In this document: piece by piece, positions 39,801-51,800 of the stretch
How positions within the stretch are numbered: position 1 is the stretch's first letter
Layout of the letters: each line of letters begins with the position of its first letter
Origin: Ypsolopha sequella
Lineage: Eukaryota > Arthropoda > Insecta > Lepidoptera > Ypsolophidae
Assembly (NCBI GenBank): GCA_934047225.1
Contig: OW203987.1
Coordinates: 8,459,501 to 8,523,500 of the forward strand
Reading direction: 5' to 3'
Length of the DNA stretch: 64,000 nucleotides
Translations under genes and position numbers: made by a program
Notes under the pieces: model-generated
Database searches by the model: none
Told to the model about the DNA's origin: nothing
Seen by the model: the letters and a program-made list of their open reading frames with translations, nothing else

Positions 39801-42800
39801 AGCCAAAAGCACCCGGAATAGAGCTTTTATGAAAATGTGTCAGGATCAAAAGTTGAAGAACTCTAGTGTTCTGCCTACCCCTTGGGGAGACAGCATGCAA
39901 TTTTTTACAAGGAAACACATATAAGATTTACTCACCTCTCCATCCCTAGTCAACGCCAAACTAAATTGCGCACCACACTCAATTTGAATGACACCCATTC
40001 CATTCAATCTCTCAACATTCATCGGAACAGCACTGCCGTCCGCGCCGCCTCGCCCTGAAACATTTGCGCCTACGTTACTGCAATAATGAACAGTTCTTAG
40101 AAACGTACGCAAAGAAAATAATGGGGGCTACCATTACTATCTAACTTACGTACCGGTTGGCGAGTCGCACTCACTTGATTTCTTCCTAACTCCCGATCTA
40201 GACAACTACATTACAATGATCACAAAAGCTCCACGCGTGACTTTTATAAATAATTCTTCCTTGATTTATTTATTTAACCCTTCTCCTTTCATAGGGCACG
40301 ATCACGCTCCACTGTCTAATTATTCTTCCATTAAATTAACATTATATCATTGCAGTATAGAAACGCAGAAAGAAAATTAAATCTGGATGTTAGGAGCTCT
40401 GAACCAGGAGCTCCTTACATCCAGATTTACTTTTCTTTATATCTCCTTGCGATGGATAAATCGCCAAGTGTTCAAACATAGAAATTTATTTCTATCATAG
40501 TTTATTCTTCCATTGTTTCAGCTAATTGCAAAACTAGACAGGCTATGGATGTTAACATTTTGATCCCTAAAAGTGGTTTAAAAGTTTACTTGAAATTGGT
40601 TAAAAATGCTAGCTCTAACGAAGTGGTAGCCCCCAATATTGTTAGCGTATTTACCCAATTTACCGAAGTCGCCGTCTCCCCACGAGAACACTTTGCCACA
40701 GGCCGTCAGCGCTAGAGTCTGTGCGTCTCGCGATCCGCACGCTACTTGTACCACCCGGAAGTTTTCTAGAGACTCCACCTGAAACGGAAGATCACTTTTC
40801 AAAACCAAACCAGCATAGCGGGCTGTCAAACTGATGCACGATATATTAATTAGTCTATAACGATGCCATATACGTATATCAATACTATATATAGAATAGG
40901 GATGATGACTATTAGTCAAATCAGCAACCTTTTATGAAACGTCAAAAAAGATTTTTTGCATGAAAATACTTAGAAGTGACGTCATAACTTTGTAAATAAA
41001 TTTTGCGTATACATGTTTTTAAATTTATTGACAACCCAGGCATCTTCCCATTATTATAATTTTAATTGATCAGTAGAAGTAGACAGGTGGCCGGCTTCAT
41101 AGCGTGATGATGTCATCATATCGAGGTTGCTTGCTAGAAGGGCAATGGATGAAGCTGGAAGTTTTCTAGAGACTCCACCTGAAACGGAAGATCTCATTTC
41201 GAAACCAAACCAGCATAGTGGACTGTCATACTGATGCATGATATATTCATCAATCTATAATGATGCGATATACATATATTAGATCTTTACATATGAAATT
41301 GCTGTTTTCTATAGAGAATTTGAAGGAAACTCAGTTTTTAGTACTAACATTTTCGCATTTTTTTTAGGAATGACAAATCCAAATTATGTGGTTTCTTATG
41401 TGTATGAATGAGACAACATTAAGCTAACAGCAACAGCTAATTTAATTTTTGAAACGTGTTAGCTGTGAAAAATTATTACGAATCTTAACATGGAAATGGA
41501 TGGCATTTAGGACGAACTGTTTTTGAAGATTTAATTTTTATAATCAAACTGAAAATAAAAACAAAATTTAATACTTAGATGTAAAACCTTGAAATGAACT
41601 TTCAAGCAAAAAACAAATAATTGAAATAGCTATTGAATTACAGGAATTATGAACTCATTAATCTGTAAGAACATTTCGGCAATTAGACCTATTATCAATA
41701 CTATAAATATAATAATTATTATTATTTTAATTGATCAGTCGGCTGGTGGCCGGCTTCATAGCGTGATGATGTCATCATATCGGGGTTGCTAGCTAGGGCA
41801 ATGGATTAAGCTGGCAGGAAACCAGAGACAATGGCATGTCAAAGAATATATAGAAGCGTATTTATTGAAGTACATGCAAAACGCAGATTAACATGTATAA
41901 AAACGGGGTTTGACTGGTGCATTGATTAACTTATAAAAACATTGCGGCAGTAGCATTTAAAATAGACCGAGGTCCGTACTAGCCACTATTTAATCTTTAA
42001 TTGGCAGTCAATCTGTCACGAATATAAGAAACAACTTTTGTATTTATTCGATATTTGGGGGAGGCGTGCTATCATCATATTATTAATGGACTTATAAATG
42101 AATAGTATAAATGAGCTTGTTCGTCTTGTGTGTTTCAAGAAAAGTCACATGAATCTGTTAAAGGAACGCTGTATTTTATTACCGCGCAGAAAAAATCGTT
42201 GGAAACATTTAAGTTTGTTCCAAGCATATTTATGTAAGTCTAAACGTTAGAAGGTACATTCGGTTGATTTGAATTGAATTTTCTTTAAGGCTTTGACAAA
42301 ATAAAGCTTAAAGAGAGTGGCAGCCTATATCTAGATACGCATTTGTAAAAACCTCACCATTTTCGGTAACAGCTGCGTAGTATCATCGCCATGGCCGAGT
42401 CTGCCGTACTCCCCAAGGCCCCAAGTGTAGAGATGTCCGCGCGCGGTCACGCACGCACTGTGAGCAGACCCACAAGCGATGTGGACCACGCGTTCACTCG
42501 CCAACGCTTCCACGAGTCGAGGCGTGTCCAATGTTTGACGGTTACCGTGGCCCAGTTTGCCATCTTCGCCTTCACCCCACGAGTATACCTGTAGGTAAAT
42601 TAAATATTAAAGTCGAAAAATCATGTGATGAAAGCTTGTTTATTTAGGTTGTGATTTAGTTTAATACTTTTAACACAACAAAAATAACAATTTCAAGCAT
42701 TTTCGAGATACATTTCGGCCCACTTTGGGGCTGGCATCAGTCGAAACAAAGTGGGCCGAAACATATCTCGAAAATACTTGAAATTGTTATTTTTGTAGTG

Positions 42801-45800
42801 TTTATAAGTTTAAAACTAAATGAAAAGCTTATTATAGCCAAATAAAAATATTTATGTCAAGTTTATTTAGGTTGAAACTGGTTAATCAGCGAATACAATG
42901 TCCCCATTTTAGTCCCTTACGTAGCCTTTCGTGGTATCTAAGGACGTTTTGTTATTGCTAGGAATTTTCACTAAGCTAAAATATATAAAAAATAAATATA
43001 AACATATCGTCACGACATTCCCGAGGGGGTGTCAGAGGTGTTCCGAATGTGAACTGTGAAATGCAACTCACAGTCCGCACTCGGTATTCCTCTAAAATAT
43101 ATATAACTACTGCGGATTTAATAAATTTGCCAGAATATAAAAAGTGAGTGAAGGTAATGGTTTTAGTTTATTCTTAGCAGAAACGGGTAAAACTACATTT
43201 AAGATCTGTCTCTTTCTGACACTTGGTTTACTGATAGCTCTCTTGTATACATAAATGAAACTATAGAACTGTATGCTGCAAAATTTTCGACTGACGATGA
43301 CTTTAAGTGGGTCGAAATACATGTCAAGAAGTTAATTTTTCCTGTTTTATTTATTGATATTTTAATACAAAATAAACATAAAAACATAGGAAAAGCAGTC
43401 ATTTGATATTGTCAGAAGTAATCAGCACCGTCTGCAGAGAAACCTATCTATTAAAAAAAAATTGTTAACAGGTTAACTTTTACTTTTTTATTTTATATAC
43501 CTTATTTGTCAATACTTTGTTCCATACGACTGATGACGGCCCCATGCCGTGGGCCAAAATATATCGAGAAAAAACGCATTTTTATTGTTTTAATATCAAT
43601 AACTCAAGCAAACAAATAAGTAAAGCTTAATAAAGCACAATATACAAGGTGACTTTTTGACCATCGTCCAAATTCATACTGGAGGCTTGGTAAGTGATCA
43701 GCAATTTTTGTAAAATTCGTATAATAAAATTTCGACTTCCCATAGTAATTTACTCCCAGTCCTGTGTGAATCACTATGGGGAGCCGAAATTTTGTTTTAT
43801 GAATTTTACAAAAATCGGTATTGGTTCATGACGCTGATCACTTACTAAGGCTCAAGTATGAATTTGGACGATGTTCGAAAATTTACCTTTTATATTTTTA
43901 TAACATCGATAAAGTAAAAAAAAAATATATCATATAAATGTTGTAAATTGTCTTTACTGGTAACACCTGATTTCCCCATACAAAAGATCTCTATTGTTGC
44001 TATATTAAAACTGTTTTGGCAAAGAAAGTGGGGTGGCGCCCCTATTTATTTCACGACTTTCTTGACAATATTTATTTGTTTGACGATGTTAAAGTGTTAT
44101 GGCGTTACCTTGCCATCAGTGGTGAGGGCTAGGGAGTGTTTCCCGCCGGAATGTACCGCGATGCGCCGTATGAGCACATGCGCGAGATGCGGGTTTGCAC
44201 GCGGACTGGACACGTTGTTGCTGTGTCCCAGCCCGAGGCGGCCGTTCGTGCCTTCTCCACACGCGTAGATCTGTAGACGGGTTAAAAGATTAGTGCAATT
44301 ATCGTAAAATTACTAACTAATCTAGACATTAAAATTAACTCCATACTTGTATACAATACAATACAACTTTATTTGTACACCATATAAAAAGGAACAGAAA
44401 TATAAATACTTAATTTTTAACTAACTTATTATGTAGCACAAACAGGCGGCCTTATCGCTTAAAGCGATCTCTTCCAGACAACCTTTGGGTGGATGAAACT
44501 GTTTAGAATGATTGCTGAAATGGTGGTGTACTATTTTTAATAATAGATATATTTTAATGTTAATAGATAAACGTATTAATATATAATGATAAATACATAC
44601 TAATAAAATATATAAAAAACAATAAAAAATAATATATGTGTATATGTCATGAAATTAACTGGAAAAAAAATAATGATAATGAATATTTAGGTAATCAGAG
44701 TGAAAGATAGTGTCCTTTAACTAGTCTCTTGAAGATAGGCAGGGAAGGGGCTCTTCTTATATGTAAAGGAAGATCATTCCACAAACGAACAGCTTGTACC
44801 GAGAACGATTTATTGAAGAAAGACGATGAGTGCTCCGGCGTGGCAAGAAGCAGATTCTGAGAGGACCGTAAAATGCGGTCATATATGAAGTTAACTTATT
44901 TTAAAATCTGTCAACACTGTTCATTTCTTTCTTTCTATACAAGGAATAGAAAATAGGGCTGGACATAAAAGTGCCATGCAAAACTGCACCTTGTTCACAC
45001 ATCCAAATGTGTGAACATGTTTGAGAAATCGCCACATTGTAGGTTTACTTAAGAGGGGTTTACCAACCGGATTGTGAAAAACTCGCCTTTTTCTAACTAA
45101 TCGGAAGAGAACACTTACTATTCAAAATTTGCTCAATAGTTCCTCAACAAAACCTTATTACCTATATTTTGTATAAACTGTCATCGCAAAGTTTCCATTG
45201 ATTTCTGTAAATTTGAATTCTCAAGTTTTATATTTTAAAATTCTAATTTACAGAAACCAATGAAAACTTAGCTGTGACAGCATACGCAATACATAGGTAA
45301 TAAGGTTTTATTGAGGAACTATTGAGAAAATTTTGAAATATAAGTGTTCTGTTTCGAATGATTATAAAAAGGCGGGTTTTTCACAATCCGGCTGCTAAAC
45401 CGCTCTTAAGTTTACACAATCGAAAATAATTTCAAGTGACTTACAAAATCATATTTTTTTTGTGTATAAGTATTATAAGAGCTGTTTTGCTCTTAATTTT
45501 GATGAAATTATTTATGTTTGTGCGTTATATAAATTGCGTATGAAATAAAAATTAGAAACAGTTTTTCTAAAAATGCTCCTACTTAAAATGTAAAATAAGA
45601 TGGAACTGATCGTTTGCGTTCAGTTGGTATTCAACTATTTACGAACTGTGACGTCACTTCAAGTGCGAACGTATACTTAAACAATCTGAATTCGATAGTT
45701 TTTTATGGAATTCGATGTGTTTGATGGTTGGCAACCGATTCAAATATACATAATCTAGGCGCTGGTTTAGTTTGTTACCTGACAAGAGAAACAAGATACA

Positions 45801-48800
45801 CCATAGTGACCACATAACAACTAACGTAAGTTTCTCCTGCACAGTGTGTAGCACATCCTGTCGGTCTCATATAGGCTTATACAGCCATCAAAAGAATATC
45901 TGCAGGGCACTGCTTTAACCGTCTGAAATAGACGAAAAGGCCCGTGATGATAAATACCACAACCTGTGTCAACATAAGATCACTTTTTGATTTTCTCACT
46001 TTTTCCAGTCTCATCTTTCGTTAGCCAGACTATATACTCTATGAGCCAGATTTTGTTTTGTGGGCCCTTAGTTTCAATGATGTAACTTTTGTTTGCGCGT
46101 TACGGAATCGGTACTAAAACAAAATAAGATAACTATTTTCTGAAAATACTTTCACATGAAATATAAAATACGATACCTTGCCATCATGCGAGACCGCGAA
46201 CAAGGTTTTAGAGCCGCCGGCGATGTCTATCGGCATAATGGAGCTAAGCGTCGGAGAGAACACGGGCAGCTTCACTTTGGATCCTTTCACGCCACCCAGT
46301 TGGTCTTTGTCGTTCAGGCCCCACACGTACACCTTGTTGGGAAATTTAAAATGTATATTTATACTACACCTGCTCGGAAAGTACCTTCTTACTTTTTTGA
46401 AAACGATGCAGAAAATATGTCATTACTGTCATACAAATATGCGGGCGGAAAAAGTGTATGAAAATTCATTGTTAACGTGCTTGAGAGGGCAGAAAAAGCA
46501 TATGCAAATCAATTGTTAACGTGCTGTTTTTTTTTTAAATAACATAAAGAATGAGCAAGTGGCCAAGTGGCCAGTATTATTTTGCGAACTCGTACATAAA
46601 ACTCGAAAAATCATACTGGCCACTTGCTTTTCCTGTACATAATAAAAAATAAGAAGGAAATAAAAAGTGACAATCGCACGCGAGTCAGTCGGTTTCTTTT
46701 ATTGTATCTTGATTAAAAGTAAAATTATACTATTTCCTCGCAGGTTTAGTATAAAGCACTATGTATCACTAGGGAGAAAGTGCGATTCCCAACCCGCCTT
46801 CGCCTCGGGCCTCAAACTACACCCTCGTTGGTAATCGTCCCCTTTCTTCCCTCGGTGAACAATGTACTATTATGTGTTTAAGGTTAAACATCAGTCGCTC
46901 GGTACAAAGAGCACAGCTTAACTTTGTTTTTCTTGTTAAGAAGTTTGTTGTGGAAAAGATATTTGGTCTATGGCAATTCGCGTCAATAGTTTCAGTATAA
47001 GTTAGGTTTATAAATCTTGAAATTTAACAGCTTGAAATTTAATGCAGAATGAGCCATTATTTGGTCGAAACAAACTTAAAACAGCATTTTAAGCTTGTTT
47101 CAACATAATCGTGACTAATTGTGCGTTCAATTTCAAAGATTGGCAAGAGAATTAACAAGCAAGCCAAACAAATGGTGTACAACGTTTAGCGAGAATAAAA
47201 ATATATATAATTTTCTAAAATAGAAGAATTAAAAAAAACAATTTTTCAATCATATTTTGTAAACTATTATTAAATGTTTATGGAACAATGCATCGTTTTT
47301 TTACTTCATATTCATGCACATAAATTAAATAACACCATGAAAAAAATTGTAATCAGCGAATATTATCTCGGGATTTATCTCGGAACAATTAACTACGTGT
47401 CTGTCGATGCCCACCCCCACCTACCTCTTGCCGCGCGGGCGATCCTTCAGTTGTATGGACCAATATAACGTTTACTTACTTTAGAAGAGTCTACTGGCAG
47501 AACGGACGGGTTGTTTTCTGCAGATACAGTCCCCGTATTGTTTTCTTTCTCAACCCAATCTTCAGCCACAAAATTCATACTCTGAAACGACGAATATGTT
47601 TTATTTATCGATATAATTTAATAGAAAATTAATAACATCAATTGCGTGTGTTATTATTACCTGCAAAACTTCCGAATAAAGCGGGTTTGGTCTAAAACCA
47701 TTGATGTAAAGTCCATGCACGCGACAGTCTGCGTTCACGTTCCTGTTCTGCTTTATTCCGATTTCAATACACGGGTAGTACTGTAGACAAAGAACACATT
47801 ACATTAGTCACTTTTACCGTATATATTGTTTTATCATTTGGTCAAACGAATACCAGATTTTAGACTTTAGATACCAACAGGTGGTAGAGCTGATGCCGGG
47901 CTCGACTGTGGAGGTACTACCATCTTACTTGGAGACCCCCCCGAAGTAATTCGGAGACCCGAATTTGGGTCGCGACCTGATGTTAAGAATCGCTGCACTA
48001 GACTATAGAGACGGTCTAAGAATATAATATAGAAATGAAGTTATATACCTGTTTACAGTCAGACAATATCAGAATCTGCGCTAGATGCGCTGGCGGTCGG
48101 TCCCTGGGCGCGGGCGCACACGGGACCGCAGTCAGCTGCTGCAGCGCTGCATCGTCGAAGCTAGGTCCAGCCCGAACGCTGAGCGCTGCCGGACCGTGAA
48201 GCCCGCCCGGGACGCCAAGCCCGAGCCGGCGAATACGGACCCCGCAACGCATCTCTATGCGAATCCAGTGCTGAGGAAAATTTGTTGGGATTAATTTTAT
48301 TTCTTTTTTCTTTTTTTTCTTTTAGGAAGACTTACAGCAAAATTATTACAATAGAAATGTTCTTATACAACTAAATGGCGATAAAAAAATCTTCACCAAT
48401 TAGATTTAACAATTTTATAAAAGAAGAGTCATGATGGCGTCAGCCATTCATTAAACTATACATTTAGCAAACTTAATTCAGTTAAATATAACATAAGATT
48501 ATGTTATGTATATTTATGAGCATAAAACGAAAAACCGTAAAGTCAATTATGCAAAATAAAAAGATAAAAAGAAGCAACAGACTTCATTTTAAAACTAATT
48601 AAAATGTTGGATTATCAAGGCTCTTTTAACTGATGAGGTACTTGTACAAAACATATCTACATCAGTAGAAATATTATTGAACAGGTTACTTGCTCTTGAA
48701 ATAAATGTATTGTCTGTAATTCGTATTGCACGGGTAGATATAATAATAAAATTGATATACAAATGGTTTCTTTCCAATGTTTACCTAGACGCTCCTACAT

Positions 48801-51800
48801 TATACGAATATAATTTAATAAATATGTTGAAAGGTAAAACATAGAGATACTACTTCCTTATAAGATCATACTGTATTGGACATACTAAACTACGTATGTT
48901 GATGAATAAAGACATTTTTATTTTCACACAGTGTCATTTAAATGGAATTGTAGTATGAAAACCTTTATCGACAAACTTCTTTCTTTCTTAAAGCACATGT
49001 TATCAAAGACTCGGCGAGATAGTATTAATATCCCTCATCGTGTTAACACGACATCATCTGAAACAGCTTTTCTTCATTCTTCATAAGAGTTTGATGCCAA
49101 GCAGGCGTCGCACATTGTCAACTTCACACAAGAAAGCGTACCCCCTAGCATGTCTGCAAATACGTTGTTTGACTCCTCGTTCAACCCCGTGTAGACATCA
49201 TGCCCGTGACCTCCCGTCATTGTCTAACAAATGGTAGATTGTAATGGCTTATATATAATATATATAATACATATATATGCTACAGTTAAAACCAGTTTCA
49301 ACGAGTAAAAACTAGTTCTAACTGAAAGCCTTTGTTACAACTAGTTTTGACTAGTTAAAACTAGAATTTACTTACAGAGTAATAATGATTCAAGTTAAAA
49401 CTAGTTTTAACTATGAAAAACGAGTTCCAACTAAATGAGTCTTTCACCAAAAACTGAAAAATAGATGTGACGACGAGCGAAGCGAGGAGGAGCGTGTTAG
49501 GTTTACATGTAAGTACATACTGGGAGCTGAGCAAAGCGGAGCGGAGTGAGGCGACTCTCAATCCTTTTAATAGAATTAAATGAACAGTCACAAAGGCTTT
49601 CAGTTAAAACTAGCTTTTACTAGTTAAAACGGGTTTTACCTGTAACATATACATATATAATGTAATAGCTTCTATGGTTGAAATACATCTGATCCCGTTA
49701 TAGTATGTCGTCTTACCTGTCCGGTTCCGCTGGCGCTCTGCCAGTAAGTATGCGGTTGCGAGTCTAGCAGCCGCCTCGCGCCAGCCCCCGGTCTACAGGA
49801 CGACACTCGGATGGCTCGAACAGCGCCGCGCCACGGCACCGCAGACCCACCCGCCGCTTCGCCCCATTCCGCTACAGAACGACATAAGTGTAAAGTTTGG
49901 CGTGTAGCAACGTCATATCAAAAGAATGTTGTCAGTACATGTCTTCTCGTGGATGTCGTAAAAGACGACTAAAGGATTATAAAAGGTATGCCAACAACCT
50001 ATGTCTCTGTAGTATTGAGGGTCATAAGGTCATCGGATCTTGGCCAAGACGATGCTCTGACTACCTATTCGACATCACTTTTTTTTACTCACAATGGGTT
50101 TACGCTTGGTCATTATCGCGCCTGATGGTAAACGTCAATAAGACCTAGGATTAAGTGCGCTCACCCAGAAACTTAGAGAGTCACAGCAGGCAAGGCGTTA
50201 ATCAGTCTTTCCAGGGTCTTCCGGAAAAATCTACGGAAGTCGGTAACGGACGAATGACTGATACTACGCAACTGCCTGTAACTACTCTTCCGGTACAGCT
50301 TATCATGACGTCATGCTGAACACGACAAGTCGCTTGGCGGCATGGTTTCGTTATGAGGGTGGTAACAAGCCACGGCCGAAGCCTACCACCAGTTGAACCT
50401 ACCAAATTTTAGCTCAATCAGCCACATATGTAATTTGAATCAAATTATTATTTATTGCCTATTTAGCCTGCTCAGTGTCCGTTTGACAACGACGGTGAAA
50501 GCCACGTCGTCGTCCTGAGTATCGGTGAAACGGTTGGCATATAGTTAACAACAATCACACGTGAGTGGTAAAGCCGCATATGTTAATAATGTAGTATGTC
50601 AGCTCAAGCGAGTTTTAATAACATTATCAGCTTAATCAGTACATTTTGAGTTATGCTGCAGATAGATACTGTGAGGATCGTTTCTTGATGAATCCCAGTT
50701 TTTTTTTTAATAAGGCTACACTTACATTGATCAGTGACTAGTTCCATTTCACTGACTTGTCCTGTCCAGCCCGGTTGTTGTGGGAAGTCCACCGTTAAAT
50801 CGCGCCCATTACCCGAGACGCCTGCAGAAGAAACGCACGTTGGATAAAAAAAAATTAAATTGTAATTTACAGAACCCATGATGGCAACATACACAATACA
50901 AAGGTAATAAGGTTTTGTTGAATAACTATTTCTATTTATTAGAAAAAGTCAACAAAGTTCACAATCCGGCTGCGAACCACTCTTAATAAGTTTTCAAATG
51001 CTAGTGCAATGTTAGAGCTAGTTACAATTTATGATTCGGCTGTTTTTCGAAAATACGAACAATGGCGAAGATTTCTATGCGCATTATATATATTTAGCAG
51101 ATATCTCTACTATAGTAGTAGCAGCTGAGAGCTTTGAGGCACACCCGCTTTCTTAGCTGACCCGATATTTATCTTTGGATTGAATAGGTAATTTACGTAA
51201 ATCATAAATTCTTTTGTATTTGATTTCCGTACTAATTGTAAGACAAAACCCATATAATAGTATCGAGATACCACAGAATTCCGTACAAGCCATAAACATG
51301 TATTTTCTTCAGGATAACTTCACTTAAATAAAGACTTATTTATGTTAACGCATACTTACTTAGGAACAGTCAGTCTTCCCAATTTAGAAAAAAAAGTAGT
51401 CTATAATTTATCTTTAAATGTATTTATTTTTAATCTACCAGTAACGATCCCGACACTGGGGTACTAGCATGAACTTGGTATCGACTTGACTTCGATACGA
51501 TAAATAAAAAATGTAACTCTTATTTCATTGTAATAAGGGTTATCGTTTAGAATTTATCGATTCTATCTGTCAAATTTATCTAATCGACGCGTACGTGCTC
51601 GCATAGCTGGTGTGGTAAACGCAGCCCCACTTGTACCGCGGCTGCGTGACGGCACCGTGTCGCCCACGATGAACGGACATACGTCGGACACGATCTCAGT
51701 GTGCACGCAACGCATTGCACACGCGGCCTAAGTAGTCATCAATTTACCAGTAACGATCCCGACACTGGTGTGGTCGACGCAGCCCCATTTGTACCGCGGC

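Noticed and set aside
48085..48294. Plus-strand frames over GC-rich blocks
   Set aside because: They mirror the minus-strand HERC2 exon W17; the same holds for 17736-17989, 42391-42594 and 51701-51904.
49897..50148. A Cys-rich frame that might be the missing ZZ finger
   Set aside because: It is on the plus strand, opposite to HERC2, and its DNA looks like a dispersed repeat. The cysteine spacing does not fit a ZZ finger.
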